Shown: in pieces, positions 53,629 through 62,499 of the stretch | How positions within the stretch are numbered: the stretch's first letter is position 1 | Layout of the letters: every line of letters starts with the position of its first letter | Program-made: the position numbers and the translations under genes | The notes under the pieces: model-generated | What the model was told of the DNA's origin: nothing | Seen by the model: the letters and a program-made list of their open reading frames with translations, nothing else | Database searches by the model: none | NCBI RefSeq assembly: GCF_034009455.1 | Contig: NZ_CP125380.1 | Location: 1,529,001-1,593,000, forward strand | Length of the DNA: 64,000 nucleotides | DNA from: Pseudomonas sp. P5_109 | Lineage (GTDB): Bacteria > Pseudomonadota > Gammaproteobacteria > Pseudomonadales > Pseudomonadaceae | Reading direction: 5' to 3'

Positions 53629-54387
53629 ATGCGTTTTGCCGTTCTCGGCAGCGGTAGTCAAGGGAACGGCACGCTGATAGCCAGCGCTGATACGTATGTC
53701 TTGGTGGATTGTGGTTTTTCCTTGCGGGAAACCGAAAAACGCCTGCTGCGCCTGGGTGTGAACCCTGCGCAGCTGAGCGCGATACTCGTGACCCACGAAC
53801 ATGCCGACCACGTGCATGGCGTGGGTTTGCTGTCTCGGCGCTACAATCTGCCTGTCTACCTCAGTCGCGGGACCTTGCGCGGGATGCGCAAACCGATTGA
53901 ACCCGCAGGCTTTGTGGCCGGCGGCGAGCAACTGCAGGTCGGCGACTTGAGCATCGACGTCATTGCCGTGGCCCATGATGCTTTGGAGCCGACGCAATAC
54001 GTGTTCAGTGACGGGGAGCGGCGTTTCGGCCTGCTGACCGACCTGGGCTCGTACTGCAACAAGGTGCTGGACGGCTATCGCGACCTCGATGCATTGATGA
54101 TCGAGTCCAACCATTGCCGTGACAGGCTGGCTCGCGGTCACTACCCGTACTTTCTCAAGCAACGGGTGGGCGGTGAACTGGGACATTTGAACAACCATCA
54201 GGCGGCATTCCTGGTGGCCGAGTTGGGCTGGAAAGACCTGCAACACCTGGTCCTGGCCCATCTGAGCAGTAAGAACAACCTGCCGCGGCTGGCCCGGCAA
54301 TGTTTTGTCGACACCCTCGGGTGCGACCCGGACTGGCTGCAACTGGCCGATCAAGATTCAGGGCTCGACTGGCGTCACATCGCCTAG
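53629..54387 (+). CDS. MBL-fold metallo-hydrolase
   Basis: A 252-residue protein with the metal site THEHADHVHG near residues 52-61 and later VAVAHDALEPTQY. It looks like the YycJ/WalJ-type group of MBL proteins (GSGSQGNGTLIAS). The in vivo substrate is unknown; phosphodiesterase-type activity is likely. Between bamC and purC, an operon conserved in Pseudomonas. Confidence 0.9.
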   Translation: MRFAVLGSGSQGNGTLIASADTYVLVDCGFSLRETEKRLLRLGVNPAQLSAILVTHEHADHVHGVGLLSRRYNLPVYLSRGTLRGMRKPIEPAGFVAGGEQLQVGDLSIDVIAVAHDALEPTQYVFSDGERRFGLLTDLGSYCNKVLDGYRDLDALMIESNHCRDRLARGHYPYFLKQRVGGELGHLNNHQAAFLVAELGWKDLQHLVLAHLSSKNNLPRLARQCFVDTLGCDPDWLQLADQDSGLDWRHIA

Positions 54388-54415
54388 CCCATCTACTTAG
54401 CAAGCGGAGCCCATC

Positions 54416-55129
54416 ATGGAAAAACGTGAAGAACTCTACCGCGGCAAAGCGAAGTCGGTTTACAAGACCGACGACGCTAACCGTTTGATCCTGCTGTTTC
54501 GCAACGACACTTCGGCGTTCGACGGCAAGCGTATCGAACAGCTCGACCGCAAAGGCATGGTGAACAACAAGTTCAACGCCTTCATCATGCAGAAGCTCGA
54601 AGCCGCCGGCGTGCCGACCCAATTCGACAAACTGCTGGGCGACAACGAGTGCCTGGTGAAGAAGCTGGATATGATCCCGGTCGAGTGCGTCGTGCGTAAC
54701 TACGCCGCTGGCAGCCTGGTCAAGCGCCTGGGTGTCGAAGAGGGCATGAAGCTCAACCCTTACACCTTCGAACTGTTCCTGAAGGACGACGCCAAGGGCG
54801 ACCCGTTCATCAACGAATCCCACGTCGTGGCATTCGGTTGGGGCACCGCCGAGCAACTGGTTCGCATGAAAGAACTGTCGCTCAAGGTCAACGAAGTCCT
54901 GAACAAACTGTTCGACGACGCCGGCCTGCTGCTGGTCGACTTCAAGCTGGAATTCGGCGTGTTCCACGATGGCTCCATCGTCCTGGGCGACGAATTCAGC
55001 CCGGACGGCTGCCGCCTGTGGGACAAGGCAACCGGCAAGAAAATGGACAAGGACCGCTTCCGTCAGGGCCTCGGTGACGTCATCGAAGCCTACGAAGAAG
55101 TCGCCAATCGTCTGGGCGTACCGCTTTAA
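54416..55129 (+). CDS. purC: SAICAR synthetase
   Basis: A 237-residue enzyme of purine synthesis that joins aspartate to CAIR. The motifs [28 protein letters not shown] (substrate binding) and [12 protein letters not shown] are all complete, and the length is normal. It follows the MBL gene after 28 bases with a good AGCGGAG site. Confidence 0.96.
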   Translation: MEKREELYRGKAKSVYKTDDANRLILLFRNDTSAFDGKRIEQLDRKGMVNNKFNAFIMQKLEAAGVPTQFDKLLGDNECLVKKLDMIPVECVVRNYAAGSLVKRLGVEEGMKLNPYTFELFLKDDAKGDPFINESHVVAFGWGTAEQLVRMKELSLKVNEVLNKLFDDAGLLLVDFKLEFGVFHDGSIVLGDEFSPDGCRLWDKATGKKMDKDRFRQGLGDVIEAYEEVANRLGVPL

Positions 55130-55212
55130 TCGACGCAAGCATCTGAAAGCACAGAAATATTTCGCTTAGGGGGTTCGCTTCCGGCGAAAGTGTTGTTATG
55201 ATGCGCGCCGTT

Positions 55213-55302
55213 GGAGAGATGCCAGAGTGGCCGAATGGGACGGATTCGAAATCCGTTGTACCTTCACCGGTACCTAGGGTTCGAATCCCTATCTCTCCGC
55301 CA
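55213..55302 (+). tRNA. tRNA-Ser (anticodon CGA)
   Basis: A 90-base tRNA with acceptor GGAGAGA/TCTCTCC and encoded CCA. The anticodon loop TTCGAAA gives CGA. The long variable arm (TTGTACCTTCACCGGTACC region) is typical for serine. A terminator follows at once. Confidence 0.96.
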
Positions 55303-55310
55303 TTACATAG

Positions 55311-55346
55311 AAAAAGCCCCGTAGCTGAAAAGTTACGGGGCTTTTT
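55311..55346 (+). terminator. Terminator after tRNA-Ser
   Basis: Stem AAAAAGCCCCGTA/TACGGGGCTTTTT with a short A-rich loop and a T tract. It is between tRNA-Ser and the convergent AOC-like gene, so it can serve both. Confidence 0.92.
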
Positions 55347-55350
55347 CGTT

Positions 55351-55824
55351 TCATCTTGCGCTGCGCGAGAGTTGCAGGATTTGCGTGAAGGTGCCATCGG
55401 GATTGGGTTCCGTACTCATTTCACCGCTGAACCCGGCGTATTCTCCTGTGGCGCCAATCACCGCGACAATCGACTTCCCTGTTTCATGCTCCTGTCCGGC
55501 CACGACGATACTGGCGGCCGTTTTGCCCGCCGCGTCGTTGAATAGCAGGGTCCATTGGCACTGGCTGTGTTTTTCGGGAAGTGTGTTCACGCAGTAGCCG
55601 CTATTGCTGCCGATATCTTGTCGTTGCTCGTTCATCAGCGGCTGGTCGAAGACAAACAAGTCACCCTGCGAGGGGCCGGGCGGATCGAGGTCTATCGCGT
55701 TCTTCATACCGCGGGTGCCGTCGGCGTAGGTGATCAGGGTGAGTGTCTCAGGTTCATTGGCGTGCACAATGACGGGCATGCCTATCAACATCAGGCATAG
55801 CGTGCGAAGGGCGAAGACGTTCAT
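55351..55824 (-). CDS. Secreted allene-oxide-cyclase-barrel-like protein
   Basis: A 157-residue protein with a signal peptide (cleavage after VHA, about residue 22). The mature part has the AOC/dirigent-like barrel look: FVFDQPLMNEQR, GSNSGYCVNTLP, and a Gly-rich ATGEYAGFSGEM then GTFTQILQL. Similar small proteins occur widely in Pseudomonas with no known function. It may bind a hydrophobic ligand. Enzyme activity is not implied. Confidence 0.7.
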   Translation of the reverse strand: MNVFALRTLCLMLIGMPVIVHANEPETLTLITYADGTRGMKNAIDLDPPGPSQGDLFVFDQPLMNEQRQDIGSNSGYCVNTLPEKHSQCQWTLLFNDAAGKTAASIVVAGQEHETGKSIVAVIGATGEYAGFSGEMSTEPNPDGTFTQILQLSRSAR

Positions 55825-56082
55825 GTTTTTCGGCTCGGGTTATGAAAAAGAGAGGCTGCAGCGGCAAAGACTAACGGGCGGACTTGGGCGCGGCGAACCC
55901 TACAATGTGAGTGCATATGACGGCGGCGTAGCGGACTCAGTGGAGCCTGGAGTTGCGAACGCCGAAGCTTTTTCCTCGAAATATCCCCTGACACTGAAAA
56001 ACGTCTTCTTGAAAGTACCTCCTCTACTCTGGCTTTCGCAGGTCACTGACCTGCAGTCACCAGCAATTGCAAGGAGTGAGCA

Positions 56083-56274
56083 ATGTATTTTGAGATTTAC
56101 AGGCAAATCCGCGGCACCCTTCTGACTGGCAGGGGCCAGTGGCGGTGGCGGTTGAAGGCGGGGAATCATGAAACCATTGCCAGCGGGGAGTCTTACGTCA
56201 ACAAGGGCGATTGCGTGCATGCAATCAACTTGATCAAGGGGACCTGCGAGCAGACCCCGATCAAGGAAATCTAG
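56083..56274 (+). CDS. YegP/DUF1508-family small protein
   Basis: A 63-residue protein with the DUF1508 pattern (YFEIYRQIRGT, WRWRLKAGNHETIASGESYVNKGDC). One DUF1508 unit, which many proteins repeat. Function unknown. AAGGAG precedes the ATG. Confidence 0.82.
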   Translation: MYFEIYRQIRGTLLTGRGQWRWRLKAGNHETIASGESYVNKGDCVHAINLIKGTCEQTPIKEI

Positions 56275-56325
56275 CTCTAGGGTGGTGAAGCTGCTCGTTC
56301 AGAGCAGCTTCGTTCCCAACCGGTT

Positions 56326-56532
56326 TTACGGCTGGGTATGACCCAGTTTTCTCTTGATCAGTTCGTAGACGTCCTTGTGGGTGGAGTTGTGCAGGGATTT
56401 GTCCTTGCAGGCCGAGGCGAGGAACGTTTTGACCTCTTCCCTGGCGTGGGGGTACAGGCTGGCGACGTAGTCGGCTTCGTGGGTCTGGGTGCAGTTGAAG
56501 TGCTTGTCGTCTTTGGCTTTGTCTCTGGCCAT
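56326..56532 (-). CDS. Hypothetical 68-residue protein
   Basis: A small charged soluble protein, MARDKAKDDKHFNCTQTHEAD, with two Cys (residues 14 and 42) and a helical C terminus (KDVYELIKRKLGHTQP). Well-placed GGAG site. No family is recognised. It looks like a conserved Pseudomonas small protein. Confidence 0.6.
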   Translation of the reverse strand: MARDKAKDDKHFNCTQTHEADYVASLYPHAREEVKTFLASACKDKSLHNSTHKDVYELIKRKLGHTQP

Positions 56533-56783
56533 GGTGCCGCTCCTTTTGATAACGCATGTTTTGGATGACGAGGCTGGTTATTCCCCTCGTGCGTCGCTGA
56601 GCTTAGGGACCCACGGGCTGACTGCCAGTAGGTGCAGGTAAAAAGGAAGGGGCTGTAGGACGAGGCGTGGGCAGGCATCTTGCTTAAACGTGAACCGCGT
56701 CCGGCTGTTGGACTTGAGTTGGATGGACGGCAGTTGCCCCAGCTACCTAAACTGTCAGCAGATTTGGGGATTGGGGGCAGTGG

Positions 56784-57710
56784 ATGAATCGCAACGAACT
56801 TCGCAAGGCGGATATCAACCTGATGGTGGTATTCGAAACACTGATGCTCGAGCGCAATGTCACTCGGGTGGCGGAGAAGCTGTTTCTCGGCCAGCCGACC
56901 ATCAGCTCTGCACTCAACCGCTTGCGTGCGATGTTCAATGATCCACTGTTCATCCGCGTTGGCCACCGCATGGAGCCGACAGCGCGGGCGGAGGAGATCA
57001 TCAGGCACCTGTCGCCGGCGCTGGATTCCTTGTCCGTGGCCTTGAGCCTGACCCATGATTTTGACCCGGCCAGCAGCACGATGACATTCCGCATCGGGTT
57101 GTCCGACGATGTCGAGTTCGGCCTGTTGCCGCCATTGCTGCGAACTCTGCGCCAGGAAGCGCCCAAAGTGGTGTTTGTGGTGCAGCATGTCGATTACTGG
57201 CGGATTCCCGACTTGCTGGCGTCCGGCGATATCACGGTGGGTATCAGCCAGACTCGTGGCTTGCCGGCCAATGCCAAGCGCAAGTTGCTGCGGCACATCC
57301 AGCCCAGCATATTGCGCGCCGATGCCAGCGACACCCCGCTGACCCTCGATGAATATTGCGCGCGACCACATGTGCTGGTGTCCCATACCGCTAACGTCAG
57401 CGGCTACGCCGACGAGTGGCTGGCGGAAATCGGCCGCACGCGCCAGGTGGTGCTCTCGGTACCGCAATACAGTTCGTTGCCGGCACTGCTCGCCGGGACG
57501 GACCTGATTGCCAGTCTGCCGGACTACACCGCCGAGGCGATGGCCGCATCGGGAACGCTGTTCAAGGAACCCTTTCCCTTCAAGACGCCGACCCTGGACT
57601 TGTCCATGGTCTGGCTCAGTCATGTCGATACCGACCCCGCCGAGCGCTGGTTGCGCTCGCGCCTGGAGGTGTTCATGAGTGAGCGTGCCGTTTTGCCGCT
57701 GCCCGAATGA
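56784..57710 (+). CDS. LysR-family transcriptional regulator
   Basis: A 308-residue regulator. HTH at residues 5-65 (ADINLMVVFETLMLERNVTRVAEKLFLGQPTISSALNRLR) then a LysR substrate-binding domain. It resembles the NodD/NahR-like subgroup of longer N-terminal HTH (NRNELRKADINLMVVFETL). The CHMI gene 55 bases downstream on the same strand may be part of its unit. The effector is not known. Confidence 0.9.
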   Translation: MNRNELRKADINLMVVFETLMLERNVTRVAEKLFLGQPTISSALNRLRAMFNDPLFIRVGHRMEPTARAEEIIRHLSPALDSLSVALSLTHDFDPASSTMTFRIGLSDDVEFGLLPPLLRTLRQEAPKVVFVVQHVDYWRIPDLLASGDITVGISQTRGLPANAKRKLLRHIQPSILRADASDTPLTLDEYCARPHVLVSHTANVSGYADEWLAEIGRTRQVVLSVPQYSSLPALLAGTDLIASLPDYTAEAMAASGTLFKEPFPFKTPTLDLSMVWLSHVDTDPAERWLRSRLEVFMSERAVLPLPE

Positions 57711-57765
57711 ACAGGGCGGCGCTCTGTTATACGTAGGACCTTTCCATTCCCTTAGGAGTCAACTC

Positions 57766-58131
57766 ATGCCTCACCTGCACATGGAATACACCGCCAACCT
57801 GACTGACCTGAATGCCGATGTGGCACTGATGCGGTTGAACAATACGTTGGTGGGTTCCGGTCAGTTTGCTGCCGAATTCGACATCAAGAGCCGCGCAGTC
57901 AAGGTCGAGACGTTCAAGGTTGGAACCGCATTGGCTGAGCGGGCGTTCGTGCATGTGAAACTGGCGCTGTTGAGTGGTCGTTCGGCACAGATCAAGAAAC
58001 AACTCTCCGAAAGCCTGCTGGCGGTGGTGCAGGAACTGTGTGAGTGGCCGAGCGGCGTTGAAGTCCAGTTGTGCGTGGAAATTCTCGACATCGATCGCGA
58101 ATCTTATTCGAAGACATCTATTGGTCAATGA
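57766..58131 (+). CDS. 5-carboxymethyl-2-hydroxymuconate isomerase (CHMI)
   Basis: A 121-residue tautomerase-superfamily protein. After removal of Met1 the catalytic N-terminal proline is exposed (MPHLHMEYT). It isomerises carboxymethyl-hydroxymuconate in homoprotocatechuate breakdown, though the rest of that pathway is not in the window. The last ten codons (ESYSKTSIGQ) use AT-rich codons. The last 146 bases up to 58100 are repeated at 59151-59296, where the apparent native tail DSYSKTAINN is found. The present C terminus was thus supplied by inserted DNA. ATG has an AGGAG site. Confidence 0.88.
   Translation: MPHLHMEYTANLTDLNADVALMRLNNTLVGSGQFAAEFDIKSRAVKVETFKVGTALAERAFVHVKLALLSGRSAQIKKQLSESLLAVVQELCEWPSGVEVQLCVEILDIDRESYSKTSIGQ
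57955..58100 (+). repeat. 146-bp direct repeat, copy A (in CHMI)
   Basis: Matches 59151-59296 at 144 of 146 positions (differences at 57957 and 58080). The two copies bound the inserted methyltransferase segment. Confidence 0.95.
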
Positions 58132-58192
58132 GCTGTAGCGCTTCACTGGTTCAATTGACCAGGTCTCTCTTAATTAAAGCGGGTTGCTAATC

Positions 58193-58972
58193 ATGGCAGG
58201 TATTCAGAAAGCTGCTCAACTGGGCTACTCATCGCAAGCTGGAACTTATGCCAAGGGGCGCCCGAGCTATCCACGCGAACTGGTTACCTGGCTTAGAGAA
58301 ACACTTGAAATTCAACCGGGGTCGACGGTAGTTGATTTAGGAGCCGGCACCGGTAAATTCACTCAGTTATTGGGATCAATGGAGATTGATGTCGTAGCGG
58401 TCGAGCCCATAGAAGCCATGCGAGCCGAGTTTGCCGGGAATCTACCGCACATCACGATCTTGGAGGGAACGGCCGAATCCATCCCGCTCAACTCCGGAGC
58501 AGCGCGAGCACTGGTATGCGCTCAGGCTTTCCACTGGTTTGCAAATGAAACGGCCCTTGCCGAGATTCACCGAGTGCTTGAACCGAACGGTCGGTTGGGG
58601 TTGATCTGGAACGTGCGTGATGAGTCGGTGGACTGGGTTGCGGCCATCACAGACATCATCGCGCCGTACGAAGGCGATACCCCACGCTTTCATACCGGGG
58701 ACTGGAAATTGGCATTCACTGGGCGTTACTTTTCTGAACCAGAACTTACCTGCTTCCCATACACCCATGCGGGTAGCGCCAAGGAAGTCATCATGGACCG
58801 ATTTCTCTCGGTGAGTTTTATCGCTGCCCTACCTCCTACCGAAAAGGCGAAAGTTTCCGAACAGTTGCAGAGACTGATCCAAACACATCCGTACCTTCGC
58901 GAGTGTGGAACCATTGAGCTTCCGTATCAAACTCGAGCTTATCTGTGTCGTCGGTTAGAGGGAGCCCCATAG
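58193..58972 (+). CDS. Class I SAM-dependent methyltransferase (inserted gene)
   Basis: A 259-residue methyltransferase. Motif I is VVDLGAGTGKFTQLL at about residues 45-59, with VVAVEPIEAMRAEF as the acidic loop and LVCAQAFHWFANETALAEIHRVL as post-I motif. Similar to UbiE/Methyltransf_11 proteins; substrate unknown. It uses more AT-ending codons (TTA, TTG, GTA, GGA) than neighbours and lies between the two halves of a duplicated CHMI 3' end, so it is a recent gain. Only a weak ribosome-binding site is seen. Confidence 0.85.
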   Translation: MAGIQKAAQLGYSSQAGTYAKGRPSYPRELVTWLRETLEIQPGSTVVDLGAGTGKFTQLLGSMEIDVVAVEPIEAMRAEFAGNLPHITILEGTAESIPLNSGAARALVCAQAFHWFANETALAEIHRVLEPNGRLGLIWNVRDESVDWVAAITDIIAPYEGDTPRFHTGDWKLAFTGRYFSEPELTCFPYTHAGSAKEVIMDRFLSVSFIAALPPTEKAKVSEQLQRLIQTHPYLRECGTIELPYQTRAYLCRRLEGAP

Positions 58973-59141
58973 TAATTTAGCATTGGTGGGGGCGGCGGAG
59001 CCAAGCTAATAAACCAAAAAAAGTGCCGTTCGCTGAGGTAAGTTGTTTGTGGATAAAAAAAGATTAAGCATGGCCAAATGAACGAGTCGCCACGCTGGCG
59101 TCTTCCGAAGTCTGCGGCCGAATTTCGTCTTCTAGAGTTGC

Positions 59142-59327
59142 ATCGTTGAAGTAAAACTGGCGCTGTTGAGTGGTCGTTCGGCACAGATCAAGAAACAACT
59201 CTCCGAAAGCCTGCTGGCGGTGGTGCAGGAACTGTGTGAGTGGCCGAGCGGCGTTGAAGTCCAGTTGTGCGTGGAGATTCTCGACATCGATCGCGATTCC
59301 TACAGCAAGACCGCCATCAACAACTGA
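59142..59327 (+). pseudogene. Displaced 3' end of the CHMI gene
   Basis: From 59151 the DNA is a near-identical second copy of the last half of CHMI (VKLALLSGRSAQIKKQLSES...), and continues into a different tail DSYSKTAINN with the native GC-rich codons, stopping at 59325-59327. It has no start codon of its own and an in-frame stop at 59133 just upstream. It is the original 3' end, now cut from its gene. Confidence 0.9.
59151..59296 (+). repeat. 146-bp direct repeat, copy B
   Basis: Second copy of the repeat at 57955-58100, offset exactly 1196 bases. 144/146 identical. Confidence 0.95.
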
Positions 59328-59330
59328 GTA

Positions 59331-60269
59331 TCAGGCCGTTTCCTGCTCGACGCAGGCCTGGATCACTTGCTCTCGCAGCCAGGTGTTGGCGCTGTCCTGA
59401 TCAACTCTCTGGTTCCACTGCATGTCGAGGGTGAAGCCCGGCAAGCCTTCCGGTGTTTCACAGTGATCGAAGGTGTCGGCACTGGCCAGCAATCGCTGGA
59501 TGCGCCGGGGCAGGGTCAGGGCATAGTCGGTGCCGGTAATCAGCTTCAGCGCTGCACTGTAGCTGTTGGCGCGTGCGACGATCTGGCGCTGTTGTGCCTG
59601 CTGAGCGAGCCAGCCGTCGACCATGTTGGTCGCGGACGTCCAGGGTGTCGGGAACACGTGTCGACGTTCGACATAGGTTTGCAGGCTCAAGCGTGGTTCT
59701 GCCGGCGTGGCGCGTTTGTCGAACACACATACCAGATCATCTTCGAGCAGTGCCTGCGATTTGAAATCGACGTGACGGCGATGAAAGTTCGGACCGAAGC
59801 ACATCACCAGGTCGAGGCTGCCGTCGCGCAACGCTTCGGCAGGGATATCGGCTTCGAGTTTGAACACATTGACCATCACCGGAAGATCGGCGAGGTCGAA
59901 GGTTTTCAACAAGCGCGGCAGGATCAACTGCTCGAAATATTCCGGTGCGCAGATGTTGAAGGTCACGGGCTGCAGGCTCGGGTCGAAGGCGGGTGAGCCG
60001 GCATGACACAGATTGATGCTCTGGAGGATTTTCAGCGCGTGGGGATACATCGCGCCGGCCTTGCCCGTGGGCTGCATGCCGCCGGTACGGGTATTGATGA
60101 ATAGCTCGTCTTCGAAAATGGCGCGCAGTTTTTTCAGGCAGTAGCTCACTGTGGACTGGCTGACGCAAAGCGTCTCGGACACGCCGGTGACGCTGTTCTG
60201 CTCATACACGGCGACGAACACCAAGAGGTCCTGCATGTCGAGTTTTCTAAGCGAATTACTGTTCAGCAT
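59331..60269 (-). CDS. LysR-family transcriptional regulator
   Basis: A 312-residue regulator. HTH at residues 8-65 (MQDLLVFVAVYEQNSVTGVSETLCVSQSTVSYCLKKLRAIFED) then the substrate-binding domain. The stop codon is four bases from the displaced CHMI end, convergent with it. Divergent from nothing: the DMT transporter gene upstream is on the same strand. Effector unknown. Confidence 0.9.
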   Translation of the reverse strand: MLNSNSLRKLDMQDLLVFVAVYEQNSVTGVSETLCVSQSTVSYCLKKLRAIFEDELFINTRTGGMQPTGKAGAMYPHALKILQSINLCHAGSPAFDPSLQPVTFNICAPEYFEQLILPRLLKTFDLADLPVMVNVFKLEADIPAEALRDGSLDLVMCFGPNFHRRHVDFKSQALLEDDLVCVFDKRATPAEPRLSLQTYVERRHVFPTPWTSATNMVDGWLAQQAQQRQIVARANSYSAALKLITGTDYALTLPRRIQRLLASADTFDHCETPEGLPGFTLDMQWNQRVDQDSANTWLREQVIQACVEQETA

Positions 60270-60383
60270 CCATTGCGTCTCGCTGCGCCCCTTGCGCTGA
60301 CCGTGTGCAAGGGTGAGCGAATGATCCTAGCGGAATGAGAGAGCAGGGAGAATGCCTCGCAGGAAGTTTCGCCCAAGGGACTT

Positions 60384-61301
60384 TCAGCTCCGGACCATCG
60401 CCGACACGGCGCGGCGACTGGACATCAACAGCGCGAACATGCCGACACCCACCAGTGCCGCGCCGGCCATTTCCAGCGGCAGCGGCATCTGGCGCCCCCA
60501 GAGCCAGTGAAACATCGTGATAAACAGCGTACTCAGGTAGATGTAGGAAATCACCGAGGACGGCGCGATCACGCCGATGGCCCGGTGCAATAGCCAAAAC
60601 GTCGCCAGGGTGGCGAACACCGCCAGGTACATCAGCCAGTAGAAATCGTTGAGCGTCAGTAATGATGCCGAGCGCCAACCGCCACTGAGTCCACAGAACA
60701 CCAGCAGAAACAGCGCACCGAACAGCATGTTCCAGAACGTCATGGGCACCGGCCCGCGCCCTTTGAGGCTATTGGCTTTCAGGCGTTGGCTGAGAGGGGC
60801 GTAGAGTGCCATCGCCAGGCAACCGCTGCCGTACACCGCCAGTGCGTACGGCGATGGCAGCTCACCGGGGCCGGTGCCTTTCATGATCAGCAACACTGCC
60901 CCGGCAGCAGCGAGCAGCATCGGCACAATCCGTTGCTTCAGGCGGTTGTCCGGTGTCAGCACGGCTTCGAAACCCAGGGTCATCAGTGGCACCAGCGTGA
61001 ACATCGTCCCGGTGTTGACGGCCGAGGTGTAGCGCAATGCTTCGAACAGCGAACCGAAGTACAACGCCAGCAGCAGGCCGAGCACCGCGTGGCCGAGCAG
61101 CCCGCGGACGGTCATGACGGTATCGCCCTTGAGCAGCAATAGCGGCAGAAACACCAATGCGCAAAACAGCAGGCGCAAACCGGTCAGCAGGATTGGGTCG
61201 ATGGCCTGGCTGACTTGCGCCGCTGCGGTGAACGATGCGGCGATCAACAAGGCCCACAGCAGCATGCTGGCGTGAGCGACGGCGAAACCGGTGGTTTTCA
61301 T
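60384..61301 (-). CDS. EamA-domain DMT-family transporter
   Basis: A 305-residue membrane protein with about ten helices in two EamA repeats (each about 140 residues; QAIDPILLTGLRLLFCALVFLPLLL in the first and SSVISYIYLSTLFITMFHWLWG in the second). It is a metabolite or drug exporter of the RhaT/YdcZ-type superfamily. It lies 13 bases downstream of the CynX-type gene on the same strand, so the two are likely co-transcribed. Confidence 0.88.
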   Translation of the reverse strand: MKTTGFAVAHASMLLWALLIAASFTAAAQVSQAIDPILLTGLRLLFCALVFLPLLLLKGDTVMTVRGLLGHAVLGLLLALYFGSLFEALRYTSAVNTGTMFTLVPLMTLGFEAVLTPDNRLKQRIVPMLLAAAGAVLLIMKGTGPGELPSPYALAVYGSGCLAMALYAPLSQRLKANSLKGRGPVPMTFWNMLFGALFLLVFCGLSGGWRSASLLTLNDFYWLMYLAVFATLATFWLLHRAIGVIAPSSVISYIYLSTLFITMFHWLWGRQMPLPLEMAGAALVGVGMFALLMSSRRAVSAMVRS

Positions 61302-61314
61302 GGCAGTCTCCGGG

Positions 61315-62499
61315 TCAGTGAATATGGCGGGCGTAGTGCCTTGGGTTGAAGCGCAAGACCATCAGCATCATCAGCGCCATGACCGCCGTCAGCGACCACC
61401 AGGCCCATTCAAAGCTGCCGAGCTGGTCGCGGATTATCCCCGCCAGCAACGGCGACAGGCCGGCGATCAGGTAGCCGATGCCTTGCACGAACGCGGTCAG
61501 GCCACCGGCGCGCAAGGGGGTGTCCAGGTGATCCAGCGATACGATCAGGCTCATCGGGAACAGACCGCCAATGCCCAGTCCCAGCAGGCATGGCCACATC
61601 AGGCTCAGATGCCGGGGGCTCAGAATCAGTCCGCAGAAACCGGCGATGATCAGTGCAAGCAATGTCATCAGCACGACGCGGCGGTCGCGGCTGCGATTGG
61701 CGATGAGCGGGGTCAGCAGACCCGACAGTACTTCCATGGCGGTCAGAAATCCGAGCAGCAATCCGGCGTGCTGTTCGCTCCAACCCTTTTCCACGTAGTA
61801 CGGCGCCAGCCAGGCGAGGACACAGGTGTAGGACGCAGTGCCCAGGCCAAAGAAGATCGCGAGTAACCATGCGCGGGAATTGGCGAAGAACGAACCGTTA
61901 CTGGCGGTCTTGGCATCCAGTGTCGGTATCTGCACCCGTTGGGTACCCCAGAACAACAATGCCAGCACGGCGAGAACCGCCCAGACCGCCAGGCCCATGC
62001 GCCAACTGCCGGTACGCTCCATCACCAGTGGCGCAAAGGCAGCTCCAATGGCGGCACCGCCCATGATCGACGTGACGTAGAGCCCCATGCACAGGGCAAC
62101 GTGGTCGCTGAAGCGGGATTTGATCAGCGCTGGCATCAGGGCCTGGATCAGGGCGATCCCGATGCCTGCCAGCACCGCACTGAGGAGCAACTGCGTGGCT
62201 GAATCAAGGAACAACCGCGAGACCGTGGCCACGCCGATGATCAGCAACGAGAACACCACGGTGCGTTGATCGCCGAGTCGCTGGCTGACGCGCAGGCCGA
62301 CAAACATCGCCAGCCCCATGGCCATCACCGGCAACATTGTCAGCAGTGAAGCCAGGCTGAAGCTCAGTGGGATGTCGTCGCGAATCGCCGAGAGCAGTGG
62401 TCCGACAGCGGCCATGGAAGGGCGCAGGTTCAGGGCCACCAGGACAATGCTGAACAGGAGCCAGAGCGCGGGACGGGAAGTGACTCGAATGTTTTCCAT
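61315..62499 (-). CDS. CynX/NimT-family MFS transporter
   Basis: A 394-residue protein with 12 helices. The N terminus has VALNLRPSMAAVGPLLSAIRDDI, the signature of CynX/NimT (cyanate/2-nitroimidazole) transporters. Another conserved part is GLGIGGLFPMSLIVSLDHLDTP. The ATG at 62499 follows an AAGGTCCGATC sequence; longer upstream reading is not used. Substrate uncertain. Confidence 0.88.
   Translation of the reverse strand: MENIRVTSRPALWLLFSIVLVALNLRPSMAAVGPLLSAIRDDIPLSFSLASLLTMLPVMAMGLAMFVGLRVSQRLGDQRTVVFSLLIIGVATVSRLFLDSATQLLLSAVLAGIGIALIQALMPALIKSRFSDHVALCMGLYVTSIMGGAAIGAAFAPLVMERTGSWRMGLAVWAVLAVLALLFWGTQRVQIPTLDAKTASNGSFFANSRAWLLAIFFGLGTASYTCVLAWLAPYYVEKGWSEQHAGLLLGFLTAMEVLSGLLTPLIANRSRDRRVVLMTLLALIIAGFCGLILSPRHLSLMWPCLLGLGIGGLFPMSLIVSLDHLDTPLRAGGLTAFVQGIGYLIAGLSPLLAGIIRDQLGSFEWAWWSLTAVMALMMLMVLRFNPRHYARHIH

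Noticed and set aside
55213..56300. Integrated element beside tRNA-Ser
   Set aside because: No duplicate of the tRNA 3' end and no integrase in the following few kb. The genes there look like normal Pseudomonas small proteins.
59170..59400. 76-codon frame over the displaced CHMI end
   Set aside because: It reads the duplicated CHMI DNA in the wrong frame.
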